NCBI GenBank assembly: GCA_041912595.1
Contig: JAYRMR010000002.1
Coordinates: 62,001-126,000, forward strand
Source of the DNA: Roseateles_B sp041912595
Lineage (GTDB): Bacteria > Pseudomonadota > Gammaproteobacteria > Burkholderiales > Burkholderiaceae_C
Direction: 5' to 3'
Length of the DNA stretch: 64,000 nucleotides
A program made the translations under genes and the position numbers. This document shows, piece after piece, positions 39,488 to 51,863 of the stretch. Numbering within the stretch: the first letter of the stretch is position 1; every line of letters starts with the position of its first letter. Below the pieces are notes generated by a model. It was given only the letters and a program-made list of their open reading frames with translations, searched no databases and was not told the origin of the DNA.

Positions 39488-40525
39488 ATGCGGCGCGCCC
39501 TCACCCACGTCCTGACCGGCATGCTTGCCCTGCTGGCGGCCCTGGAGCTCACGCTGCAGGCCTTGCCGGTGTCCGACGCCACGATGAAGGACTACCACCT
39601 CGACCCCCTGGTCCTGAGATACCCCGCCGGACATCGCTGGACCACCTCCATCGGCTGGGACCTGCGCCAGCCCCAGCACCATCGGGCCAACAACGCCGGT
39701 TTCCTAGCGCTGCACGATTTCAAGCCCGACGCGCAGGCCGTCGCCCTGATCGGCGACAGCCTCGTCGAGGCCTCGGGCCTGCCCGCCGCCGACCGGCCCG
39801 ACGCCCAGCTGGAGCGGGCGCTCGCCGGCCCGGCGGTCTATGGCCTCGGCGCGCCGGGCAGCAGCCTGCTCGACCACGTCGAACGCGTCCGCCTGGCCCA
39901 CGATCGCTATGGCATCCGCCGCTTCGTGATCCTGCTGGAGAACGGCGACGTCGCGCAGAGCCTGTGCGGCTCGGGCAATGTGCAGGGCCCCTGCCTGGAT
40001 CGGCAAGACCTGACCCCGCGCATCGAGCTGCAGCCGCCGGCCGGCCCCATCAAGCGCGTGCTGCGGCACAGCGCCCTGCTGAACTACCTGCTCGGTCAGC
40101 TGAAGCTCTCGGGGCCGCGCCTGTGGCAGCAGGCCGTGAAGCAGGCCCGGCCCGACATGAGTCCGCCGGCGGCCCATGCGACGCCGAAGGCCGATCCGCC
40201 GTGGTCGGCACAGGAGCAGGCCGTCACCGAGGCCTTCCTGCAGCGGCTGCGGCCCTACCTCGCCGACAGCCGCGTGCTGGTGGCGATCGAGTCCCGCCAC
40301 GACGCCCTGCCCGCCGGCGGCCGGGCCCACCTCGCCCGGCTGGACGGCTTGCGCGTCCAGCTGCAGGACGCCGGCATCGAGGTGCTGGACCTCGCGCCGG
40401 CCTTCGAGGACGCCTGGCATCGCACCGGGCTGCCGATGGAGATCGGCCCCTACGACCATCACTTCAACGCCCTGGGCGTCCGGACGCTGGCCGACGCCAT
40501 CGCCGCGACACTCCGCACGCCCTGA
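39488..40525 (+). CDS. SGNH-hydrolase-like protein, partner of the MBOAT acyltransferase
   Basis: 345 aa from ATG 39488. A hydrophobic N-terminal segment (THVLTGMLALLAALELTLQAL) anchors or exports it. The nucleophile block is VALIGDSLVEASG and the C-terminal Asp/His block is GPYDHHFNALGVR, with GAPGSS and NGD in between corresponding to the oxyanion Gly and Asn. This is the layout of AlgX/AlgJ and PatB-type proteins that complete O-acetylation in the periplasm or of acyl esterases. Placement two bases after the MBOAT gene strongly suggests one two-component acylation machine. Confidence 0.85.
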   Translation: MRRALTHVLTGMLALLAALELTLQALPVSDATMKDYHLDPLVLRYPAGHRWTTSIGWDLRQPQHHRANNAGFLALHDFKPDAQAVALIGDSLVEASGLPAADRPDAQLERALAGPAVYGLGAPGSSLLDHVERVRLAHDRYGIRRFVILLENGDVAQSLCGSGNVQGPCLDRQDLTPRIELQPPAGPIKRVLRHSALLNYLLGQLKLSGPRLWQQAVKQARPDMSPPAAHATPKADPPWSAQEQAVTEAFLQRLRPYLADSRVLVAIESRHDALPAGGRAHLARLDGLRVQLQDAGIEVLDLAPAFEDAWHRTGLPMEIGPYDHHFNALGVRTLADAIAATLRTP

Positions 40526-40604
40526 GCGCCTCGCCGCTTGGCGGGATGGGCGCCCCGGCCGGGGCTCTGGGACAATACGCCCTTTGCACGCCCGAAGCTC
40601 CGCC

Positions 40605-41864
40605 ATGTCCCGCCCTGAAACGCTGTACCTCTTCGTCTCCTGCCCCGGTGGGGTCGAGCCCCTGCTGGAGGAAGAGCTGCACCGCATCCTGCCGCGCGGC
40701 CGCATCCACGCCATGCGCGGCGGCTGCTCGGTGCAGGGCACGGCCGAGGACGTCATGCAGATCAACCTCGAGAGCCGGCTCGCGCAGCGGGTGCTCATCG
40801 AGCTGACCGAGGGCGGCTACCGCCACGAGGACGATCTCTACGTGCTGGCCCGCCGCGTGGACTGGGACCGCTGGATCGGCCCCCAGCACACCATCCGCGT
40901 GGACACCACGGCCCAGCGCTCGCCCCTGCGCAGCCTGAACTTCGCCACGCTGCGCATCAAGGACGCCATCTGCGACACCCTGCGCGACGCCACCGGCGAG
41001 CGCCCGAGCGTGGACACGCGCGCGCCGGACCTGCCCGTCGTGCTGCACCTGGGTGAGGACCGCGCCGCGCTGTACGTGGACACCTCGGGCGAGCCGCTCT
41101 TCAAGCGCGGCTGGCGCGTGGACAAGGGCGACGCCCCGCTGAAGGAGACGCTGGCCGCCGCCATGCTGGCCGCGGCCGGCTGGCGCGGCACGCCCGAGAC
41201 GGGCGGCGCGCTGCACGACCCCTGCTGCGGCTCGGGCACCATTCCCATCGAGGCCGCCCAGATCGCCTGCGGCATCGCCCCCGGCATCCAGCGCCGATTC
41301 GCCTTCGAGCGTCAGCTGCCCTTCCAGCCGCTGCGCGCGCGCTGGGCCGAGATGAAGCAGGCCGCCCAGGCCCGCGTGAAGGCGCCCGAGGTGCCCATCT
41401 TCGCCAGCGACGTCACCTTCCGCATGGTGGATTTCGCGCGCCGCAACGCCGAGCGCGCCGGCGTGGCGCAGTACATCCAGTTCAACGGCGGCGACGCCCT
41501 GGAGCGCGCCGCGCCCAAGCTGCCCGAGGGCATGCCCGGCACCATCATGATGAACCCGCCCTATGGCGAGCGGATCGAGGTGCGGGGCAAGGCCGCCGCC
41601 GTGCGCGAGGCCAGCGGCTCCGAGCAGCGGGACGCCGAAGATGACTTCTTCCCCCGCCTCGCCGCCCACTGGAAGCGCAGCTACACCGAGAACCCCGCCG
41701 GCTGGACCGCCTGGCTGCTGTGCCCGGACATGAAGCTGCCCACCAAGATGCGGCTCAAGGAGAACCGCCGCGTGCCCATGTGGAACGGCCCCATCGAGTG
41801 CCGGCTGTTCCGCTTCGACCTGATCAAGGGGTCGGCACGGGACAAGCCGCGCGCTGCCGACTGA
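40605..41864 (+). CDS. rlmL: 23S rRNA (guanine-N2) methyltransferase, RlmL type
   Basis: 419 aa from ATG 40605. An N-terminal THUMP domain (about residues 45-160, with LYVLARRVDW and LPVVLHLGEDRAALYVD) precedes a class I methyltransferase with HDPCCGSGTIPIEAA (SAM loop) and the catalytic MNPPYGER motif. The E. coli enzyme RlmKL carries a second methyltransferase half that is absent here, so this corresponds to the m2G2445 activity alone. A possible -10 GACAAT is at 40571. The last 41 bases overlap the convergent MFS gene, which is unusual though both ends look intact. Confidence 0.9.
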   Translation: MSRPETLYLFVSCPGGVEPLLEEELHRILPRGRIHAMRGGCSVQGTAEDVMQINLESRLAQRVLIELTEGGYRHEDDLYVLARRVDWDRWIGPQHTIRVDTTAQRSPLRSLNFATLRIKDAICDTLRDATGERPSVDTRAPDLPVVLHLGEDRAALYVDTSGEPLFKRGWRVDKGDAPLKETLAAAMLAAAGWRGTPETGGALHDPCCGSGTIPIEAAQIACGIAPGIQRRFAFERQLPFQPLRARWAEMKQAAQARVKAPEVPIFASDVTFRMVDFARRNAERAGVAQYIQFNGGDALERAAPKLPEGMPGTIMMNPPYGERIEVRGKAAAVREASGSEQRDAEDDFFPRLAAHWKRSYTENPAGWTAWLLCPDMKLPTKMRLKENRRVPMWNGPIECRLFRFDLIKGSARDKPRAAD

Positions 41865-43017
41865 GCCGGCGCGCCCCGACCGCCAGCGCCACGCCGGCAA
41901 TGGCGAGCGGGACCAGCGAGCCGAGGTTCATCCACTGCCAGCCGCCCGTCGTGACCAGCGCGCCGGAGCTGAAGGCGGTGAGGGTCATGGTGCCGTAGAT
42001 CGCCATGTCCATCGCGGCCTGCGCCCGGGTCTTCTCCTCGGGGCGGTAGGTCTCGGTGAAGAGCGTCGTGCCGCCGACGAAGAGGAAGTTCCAGCCCACG
42101 CCCAGGGTCAGGAGCGCGCCCAGGAAGTGCGTCAGGTCCTGCCCGGCCAGCGCGAAGGCCACGCAGGCCAGGTTCAGCAGCAGGCCGACGCCCATGACCG
42201 GCAGCGCGCCGAAGCGTTTGATCAGCGAGCCCGTGAAGAAGCTCGGCACGAACATGCCCAGCACGTGCCACTGCAGCACGAGCGTGGCGTTGTCGAAGGG
42301 CAGGCTGCACTGCTTCATGGCAATCGGCGTGGCGGCCATCAGCAGGTTCATCACGCCATAACCCAGCGCGCAGGCAGCCATCGCCACCAGGAACAGCGGC
42401 TCCTCGCGGGCGATCTGCCGCCAGTGGCGACCGGTGGCGGCCCCCGGCTGCGATTCGGCCAGCGGCGGGAAGGCGATCAGCGACACCACGCTGAGGCTCA
42501 GCACCCCCACGCCGATCAGCACCAGGTAGGCGCCGGCGAAGGGCTGCACCAGCAGATCGCGGCTGTAGCGGGCCAGTGCCGGGCCGACCACGGCGCCGAG
42601 CAGGCCGCCGGCGAGCACCCAGGAGATGGCCGTCTGGCGCTTTTCGGCGGGCACGAGCTCGGTCGCGGCGAAGCGGAAGAGGCCGGCGCTGGCGTTGTAG
42701 TAGCCGGCGATCACGGTGGCCAGCACCACGCCCCAGAAGCTGCGCTCGTTCACCGCCCAGGCGGCCAGTGCGCAGCTGGCGATGGCCACGAGCGCCCCCA
42801 GCTGGAAGCCGCGCCGCCGGCCCCACTGGCGCTGGTGCCGCGCCACCAGCGGCGCGAAGAGCGCACCGCCCGCCACATAGCCGCACACCGGCAGCGTCGC
42901 CATCCAGGGCTGCGGCGCCAGCGCCAGGCCGACGAGGCCGTTGACGGCGATGAAGGTGATGTTGTTGGTGAGCAGCAGGCCCTGGCAAAGGGTCAGCAGC
43001 AGCAGGGGCAGGTTCAT
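41824..43017 (-). CDS. MFS transporter
   Basis: 397 aa from ATG 43017; earlier in-frame codons lack support. Twelve hydrophobic segments are visible. The helix 2-3 loop GRRRGFQLG and the symmetric motif near residue 240 mark an MFS protein, and the charged ELVPAEKRQTAISW loop is the usual family feature. The substrate is not predictable. It tails over the 3' end of rlmL by 41 bases on the opposite strand. The gene is close to, and reads in the same direction as, the rsmE group, with 76 bases between. Confidence 0.85.
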   Translation of the reverse strand: MNLPLLLLTLCQGLLLTNNITFIAVNGLVGLALAPQPWMATLPVCGYVAGGALFAPLVARHQRQWGRRRGFQLGALVAIASCALAAWAVNERSFWGVVLATVIAGYYNASAGLFRFAATELVPAEKRQTAISWVLAGGLLGAVVGPALARYSRDLLVQPFAGAYLVLIGVGVLSLSVVSLIAFPPLAESQPGAATGRHWRQIAREEPLFLVAMAACALGYGVMNLLMAATPIAMKQCSLPFDNATLVLQWHVLGMFVPSFFTGSLIKRFGALPVMGVGLLLNLACVAFALAGQDLTHFLGALLTLGVGWNFLFVGGTTLFTETYRPEEKTRAQAAMDMAIYGTMTLTAFSSGALVTTGGWQWMNLGSLVPLAIAGVALAVGARRLSRQRAACPVPTP

Positions 43018-43093
43018 GCGGTCTTTCGTGGGTGGGTCGGCAAGGCTAGCAGCCACCGGGCCCGGCGACCCGTCGTCATGGCGATGGCCGGAC

Positions 43094-43384
43094 TTAATCG
43101 CCGACGAAGTACAGCGTGTGCCCCTCGAGCGCTGCGCGCAGCAGGAGGGCATAGAGCGCCAGCAGGGCCGGCGACTCCTGGTTCAGCGGCGCGGCGAGCC
43201 GGGGATCCAGGACGCGCGCCAGCGTTGCGGCGTGCGCGGGCTGGATGTGGAAGTCGCGGTAGAAGTCGAAGGCGACGCCGCCCTGCCGGAGCGCCTCGAC
43301 GAGGGCCCAGCGGCCCGCGAAGTCCCGCTCCTGCAGCTGCAGGCAGGGCGCGCCGTGACGGCTGCCGAGGTGGACGTCCAGCAT
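43094..43384 (-). CDS. small hypothetical protein downstream of rsmE
   Basis: 96 aa, not recognised. It starts 16 bases after the rsmE stop on the same strand and fills the gap before the MFS gene. It is polar with a Leu-rich helix near the end (ALLALYALLLRAAL); no membrane segment is certain and no motif is seen. High third-position GC and the tight spacing support coding, but the evidence is modest. Confidence 0.5.
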   Translation of the reverse strand: MLDVHLGSRHGAPCLQLQERDFAGRWALVEALRQGGVAFDFYRDFHIQPAHAATLARVLDPRLAAPLNQESPALLALYALLLRAALEGHTLYFVGD

Positions 43385-43400
43385 GGCGCGCGGCCCGGGC

Positions 43401-44129
43401 TCAGCCCTGCTGCAGCGCCACCCAGCCCAGCACGGCCAGCGGGGCGGTGTCGGCGCGCAGGATGCGGGGGCCCAGCTGCAGGGCCTCGAAGCCGCGCTCG
43501 CGGGCGGCCTGCTCCTCGGCGGGGCTCAGGCCGCCTTCCGGACCGCTCAGGACCAGCGTGGGCTGCGGCTCGCCCGCGGCGCGCTCGGCCAGCGGGCGGG
43601 CGGCGGTGGGGCTCAGCAGCCAGCGCCGCGACGGGGCGGCGGCGTCCAGGCCCGACAGCCAGGCGGCGAGGGTCTGCACCGGGTGGATCTGCGTGACGCA
43701 GGCGCGGCCGCACTGCTCGGCCGCCGCGATGGCGACGCCCTGCCAGTGCGCCTGCTTCTTCTGGGCGCGATCGCCCTGCAGGCGCAGGACCGAGCGCTCG
43801 CTCATCAGCGGCTGGATGGCGACGGCGCCGAGCTCGGTGGCCTTCTCGACGATGCCGTCCATGCGGTCATTGGCCGGCATCACCACGCACAGCGTCAGGG
43901 CCGTGGCCAGCTCGCGGTTCACGAGCTGGCGGGCCAGCAGCTGCACGCGCACCTCGCTGCGCCCCATGGCCGTGACCTCGGCCTGCCATTCGTCCCCCGA
44001 GCCATCGAACAGCGTCAACGGGCTGCCCGGCTGCAGACGCAGGACCTGGACATGGCGCGCCGCGGACGCGGGCAGGCTGAGCTCGGCCGGGCCGGCGAGC
44101 GGGGTGTCGACGAAAAAGCGTGGAGGCAT
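43401..44129 (-). CDS. rsmE: 16S rRNA (uracil-1498-N3)-methyltransferase
   Basis: 242 aa from ATG 44129, where the family start MPPRFFVD begins. An N-terminal PUA-like barrel (about 1-75) is followed by a SPOUT domain whose knot is formed by LVLSGPEGGLSPAEE and LQLGPRILRADTAPLAVLGW, both diagnostic of RsmE. It methylates U1498 of 16S rRNA in the 30S subunit. Length matches E. coli RsmE (243 aa). Confidence 0.96.
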   Translation of the reverse strand: MPPRFFVDTPLAGPAELSLPASAARHVQVLRLQPGSPLTLFDGSGDEWQAEVTAMGRSEVRVQLLARQLVNRELATALTLCVVMPANDRMDGIVEKATELGAVAIQPLMSERSVLRLQGDRAQKKQAHWQGVAIAAAEQCGRACVTQIHPVQTLAAWLSGLDAAAPSRRWLLSPTAARPLAERAAGEPQPTLVLSGPEGGLSPAEEQAARERGFEALQLGPRILRADTAPLAVLGWVALQQG

Positions 44130-44181
44130 GGGCGGGATCAGGTGAGGTTCGCCGGAACCCGCCAGTGTGCCAGGGAAGCGT

Positions 44182-44745
44182 TCAGTGCATGCCCATCGCG
44201 CGGCGGACCTGCTCGGCGAGGTCATCGCCCTGGGCCTCGCGGACCATCTCGACGAAGCGGCGGGCGTAGTCCTGCAGCTCGGGCAGGCCACTGCAGCGCT
44301 CGACCTCCAGCACCACCTTGTAGCCCTTCATCAGGCCGAGGTACTGCTTGGCGTGGCGGGTGAGGTAGGCGTAGAGCTGCTCGTAGTCCAGCTGCGGCAC
44401 GTCGCCCGCCGGGGTGGCGGCGGCGGCGGCCGGGGCGCTGGCCGGGGCGGGTGCTGGCGCCGGAGCCGCCGGCGCGGCCCCGAAGGCGGGAGCGAAGGTG
44501 CTGCCGGCCTCGGCACCCGCCGGGTGCGCCGCGGGGGCGTGACCCACCGCCTGGATCATGCCCAGCTGCAGCAGCTGCTGGACGTCCGCCTCGGTGCTGC
44601 CCTGCACGAGGCCCAGCCACTGCCGGGCGGACTTGCTGGCGTCGATCACCAGCAGCAGGTTGCGGGTGGCACGGGCATTGACGAGCTGGCGCACCTTCAT
44701 TTCGGCACGGCCAGCGTCGGTTTTCTGATAGCTCTGGTCCAACAC
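44182..44745 (-). CDS. hypothetical protein with Ala/Pro linker
   Basis: 187 aa from GTG 44745, chosen because GAGGAGAC stands seven bases before it. An N-terminal module (KVRQLVNARATRNLLLVIDASKSARQWLGLVQGS) and a C-terminal helical module (QLDYEQLYAYLTRHAKQYLGLMKGYKVVLEVERCSGL) are joined by about 35 residues that are almost all Ala and Pro. The N-terminal part resembles a short winged-helix-like domain, but I cannot name it. It lies between rsmE and fadD on the same strand. Confidence 0.65.
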   Translation of the reverse strand: MLDQSYQKTDAGRAEMKVRQLVNARATRNLLLVIDASKSARQWLGLVQGSTEADVQQLLQLGMIQAVGHAPAAHPAGAEAGSTFAPAFGAAPAAPAPAPAPASAPAAAAATPAGDVPQLDYEQLYAYLTRHAKQYLGLMKGYKVVLEVERCSGLPELQDYARRFVEMVREAQGDDLAEQVRRAMGMH

Positions 44746-44806
44746 GGCAAAAGTCTCCTCGGCGCGAGCTTACGCGCTGCGCCAAGGGCCGGCCGTCGGG
44801 AAAGTG

Positions 44807-46480
44807 CTACTTTTTGTCGCGCAATTCCCGACGAAGGATCTTGCCGACCGGCGTCTTGGGCAGCTCGGTCCGGAACTCCACGATCTTCGGGCGCTTGTAG
44901 CCCGTCAGGTTGGCCTCGCAGAAGGTCCGCACGTCGGCTTCGCTGACGCTCGGGTCCTTGCGCACGATCACCACCTTGACCGCCTCGCCCGCCTTCTCGT
45001 CCGGGATGCCGACGGCCGCGCACTCGAGCACGCCGGGCATCTGGGTGATGACGTCCTCGACCTCGTTCGGGTACACGTTGAAGCCGCTGACCAGGATCAT
45101 GTCCTTCTTGCGGTCGACGATCTTGAAATAACCACGCTCGTCCATCTGCCCGACGTCGCCGGTGCGGAAGAAGCCGTCCGGCGTCATGACCTTGGCCGTC
45201 TCGTCCGGGCGCTGCCAGTAGCCGGCCATGACCTGCGGGCCCTTGATGGCGATCTCGCCGGTGCCGCCGAAGGGCACGTCCTGGCCGTCATCGTCCAGCA
45301 GCTTCATCTCGGTGCCGGGCACGGGCAGGCCGATGGTGCCGGTGTAGGACTTGGAATCCGTCGGGTTGCAGCTCGCCACGGGCGAGGTCTCCGAGAGGCC
45401 GTAGCCCTCGCAGATCGGGCAGCCGGTCTTCTCGAGCCACAGCTTGGCCGTCGCCTGCTGCACGGCCATGCCGCCGCCCACGGAGATCACCAGGTGGCTC
45501 CAGTCCACCGTGTTGAATTCCTTGTGGTTGGCCATGGCCATGAAGAGCGTGTTCACCGCCGGCAGGCTGTGGAAGCGGTGCTTGGACAGCTCCTTGAACA
45601 CCGCCGGGAGGTCGCGCGGGTTCGGGATCAGCACATTGCAGCCGCCCATGTGCATGGACAGCATCATGTTCGTGGTGAAACCGAAGATGTGATACAGCGG
45701 CAGCGCGCAGATGGACACCACCTGCTCGCCCTGCGGCACCTTCTTCAGGGCCGGCTGGTACCAGGCCTCGGCCTGCATCACATTGGCCACGAGGTTGCGG
45801 TGCAGCAGCACGGCGCCCTTGCTGACGCCCGTCGTGCCGCCCGTGTACTGCAGCACGGCGATGTCGGAGGACGCCACCTTGGGCGCCTTGTAGGCCTGGC
45901 CGCGGCCGCGGCTCAGGGCGTCGTTGAAGCGCACGGCCTGGGGCAGCTCGAAGGCCGGCACCAGCTTCTTCACCTGGCGCACCACGTAGTTGACGATCAG
46001 CCCCTTGGGGAAGCCGAGCATGTCACCCATGGCGCAGAGCACGACGTGCTTGGTGGGCACGTTGTTGATCACCTGCTGCAGCGTGGCGGCGAAGTTCTCG
46101 ATGATGATGATGGCGCGGGCGCCGGCATCCTTGAGCTGGTGCTCCAGCTCGCGCGGGGTGTACAGCGGGTTGACGTTCACCACCACATAGCCCGCGCGCA
46201 GCACGGCGGCCACGGCCACGGGGTACTGCGGGATGTTGGGCATCATGATGGCGACACGATCGCCCTTCTCGAGGCCCAGGCCCTGCAGATAGGCCGCCAT
46301 CGCGCGGGAGGCGTCGTCGATCTGGGCGAAGCTGAGGGTGCGGCCCATCAGCGTGTAGGCTGGCCGGTCCGGGTACTTCTTGAACGCCGCGTCCATCAGC
46401 TCGACCAGCGAGGCGTACTGCTCCGCGTGGATGTCAGCGGGGACGCCCGCCGGATAGCTTTTCAGCCAGGGTTTCTCCAT
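44807..46480 (-). CDS. fadD: long-chain acyl-CoA synthetase
   Basis: 557 aa from ATG 46480 (TTGGAGA before it). AMP-forming ligase that activates fatty acids with ATP and CoA for beta-oxidation or lipid synthesis. The P-loop-like YTGGTTGVSKGA, the A5 motif YGLSETSP, the A7 FRTGDVG and the A8/A10 pair (DRKKDMILVSGFNVYPNEVE, then LPKTPVGKILRR with the catalytic Lys) are complete. Length agrees with E. coli FadD (561 aa). No membrane segment is obvious; FadD works at the inner membrane surface. Its 343-base upstream gap also carries the promoter of the opposing kinase gene. Confidence 0.95.
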   Translation of the reverse strand: MEKPWLKSYPAGVPADIHAEQYASLVELMDAAFKKYPDRPAYTLMGRTLSFAQIDDASRAMAAYLQGLGLEKGDRVAIMMPNIPQYPVAVAAVLRAGYVVVNVNPLYTPRELEHQLKDAGARAIIIIENFAATLQQVINNVPTKHVVLCAMGDMLGFPKGLIVNYVVRQVKKLVPAFELPQAVRFNDALSRGRGQAYKAPKVASSDIAVLQYTGGTTGVSKGAVLLHRNLVANVMQAEAWYQPALKKVPQGEQVVSICALPLYHIFGFTTNMMLSMHMGGCNVLIPNPRDLPAVFKELSKHRFHSLPAVNTLFMAMANHKEFNTVDWSHLVISVGGGMAVQQATAKLWLEKTGCPICEGYGLSETSPVASCNPTDSKSYTGTIGLPVPGTEMKLLDDDGQDVPFGGTGEIAIKGPQVMAGYWQRPDETAKVMTPDGFFRTGDVGQMDERGYFKIVDRKKDMILVSGFNVYPNEVEDVITQMPGVLECAAVGIPDEKAGEAVKVVIVRKDPSVSEADVRTFCEANLTGYKRPKIVEFRTELPKTPVGKILRRELRDKK

Positions 46481-46823
46481 TGTTGTCTCCAAATCTTCGG
46501 GCCGATTCTCCCCGAGGCGCGCGGGTGCGCGATCAGGGGATTCGATAGCGAAACTAGAGAGAAACCCCAAATCGCCCCGAAGGGGGGTGTCAGCGATCGC
46601 AGTATCAGCTGCAAAAAATGTCACAAGGCCATCAAGACAAGGGCGGAGCGGCACGCTACCCTGGCGGCTCGGAGGGTCCGGAGCCGAGCAGCGACTGCCC
46701 TTGCAGCAGTCGCGCCGGAGCTCACGGGGAGTGGCAGCGACCCATCCGAGCAACTTGGTTCCGCGGTGGCGGGACGGCACCGCAAGGCGCCGGCCCGGGC
46801 ACCGGCTGATGCAGGACTGAGCG
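46481..46823. other. 343-base divergent intergenic region between fadD and the hybrid kinase gene
   Basis: No gene is seen. The left part is AT-richer and should hold the fadD promoter (GTTTCGCTATCGAAT, minus strand near 46560). The right part has a plus-strand promoter candidate: -35 AAGACA (46634-46639), 17-base spacer, -10 TACCCT (46657-46662). This predicts a start near 46669 and a leader of about 155 bases for the kinase gene. Confidence 0.5.
46665..46713 (+). other. two tandem hairpins in the predicted leader of the hybrid kinase gene
   Basis: CGGCTC (46665-46670) pairs with GAGCCG (46681-46686), with GGA and TCC pairing inside. Directly after it GCGACTGC (46691-46698) pairs perfectly with GCAGTCGC (46706-46713) around CCTTGCA. 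No T-tract follows. They could be a structured leader element or an incidental pair. Confidence 0.5.
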
Positions 46824-50834
<4,011 letters not shown>

Positions 50835-50836
50835 AC

Positions 50837-51847
50837 ATGCCGCAAGGACCCATCCTGGTCGTCGACGACGAGCCCATCAACCTGGACGCCATGCGCCTCG
50901 CGCTGGGCGCCGTGCACAAGCTCATCTACGCCCGCGACGGCGGCAGCGCGCTGGAGGCCATCGCCCGGCACAAGCCGTCCCTCGTGCTCCTGGACATCCG
51001 CATGCCGGGCATGGACGGCTACGAGGTCTGCCGCGCCATCAAGGCCAATCCGGCGACCGAGTACCTGCCGGTCATCTTCGTCACCAGCCTCTCGGACGTG
51101 GGCGACGAGGCGCGGGGTTTCGAGGCCGGGGGCGTGGACTTCATCGTGAAGCCGATCTCGCCGCTGGTGGTGCGGGCGCGGGTGCAGACGCACCTCTCGC
51201 TCGTCAAGCACAGCCGCCTGGAGCGCAGCCACCGCGACGCCATCTTCATGCTCAGCGAAGCCGGGCACTTCAACGACCACGACACCGGCGCGCATATCTG
51301 GCGCATGGCGGCCTACTCGGCCGAGCTGGCCCGTGCGGCCGGCTGGAGCGTGGAGAGCTGCCGCCTGATGGAGCTCGCGGCGCCGCTGCATGACACCGGC
51401 AAGATCGGCGTGCCCACCACCATCCTGGCCAAGCCCGGCCCCCTGGACGAGGCGGAATGGGCCGTGATGCGCCAGCATCCGCAGATCGGGCACGAGATCC
51501 TCTCCAAGAGCGCCGCGCCCGTGTTCCAGATGGCCGCCGAGATTGCGCTGAACCACCACGAGAAGTGGGACGGCAGCGGCTACCCGCACGGCATCGCGGG
51601 CACGGCCATTCCGGAGTCCGCCCGCATCGTGGCCATTGCCGACGTGTATGACGCCCTCACCATGAAGCGCGCATACAAGGAGCCCTGGCCGGCGGAGCAG
51701 GCGCTGGCCCACATCGCGGAGCAGCAGGGCCGGCAGTTCGATCCGCACCTGGCGGGCATCTTCCTGACGCTGGCGCCGAAGCTGGTGGACATCCACCGCC
51801 GCTGGCAGCTGCAGAGCTCGCCGGTGCTGCCACCGCTGGTGGCCTGA
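50837..51847 (+). CDS. response regulator with HD-GYP c-di-GMP phosphodiesterase domain
   Basis: 336 aa. The receiver has Asp53 in LLDIRMPGMDG and the Lys in IVKPIS; a coiled linker follows. The HD-GYP domain keeps the metal pair HDTGKIGVP (His185-Asp186) and HHEKWDGSGYPHGIAG with the GYP motif, so c-di-GMP breakdown is expected to be active. The short C-terminal tail has no other domain. It overlaps functionally with the kinase gene two bases upstream, and phosphotransfer from that kinase's HPt is the likely input. It converges on the 7TMR kinase gene. Confidence 0.94.
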   Translation: MPQGPILVVDDEPINLDAMRLALGAVHKLIYARDGGSALEAIARHKPSLVLLDIRMPGMDGYEVCRAIKANPATEYLPVIFVTSLSDVGDEARGFEAGGVDFIVKPISPLVVRARVQTHLSLVKHSRLERSHRDAIFMLSEAGHFNDHDTGAHIWRMAAYSAELARAAGWSVESCRLMELAAPLHDTGKIGVPTTILAKPGPLDEAEWAVMRQHPQIGHEILSKSAAPVFQMAAEIALNHHEKWDGSGYPHGIAGTAIPESARIVAIADVYDALTMKRAYKEPWPAEQALAHIAEQQGRQFDPHLAGIFLTLAPKLVDIHRRWQLQSSPVLPPLVA

Positions 51848-51863
51848 GCACCCGGCGCCCGGC

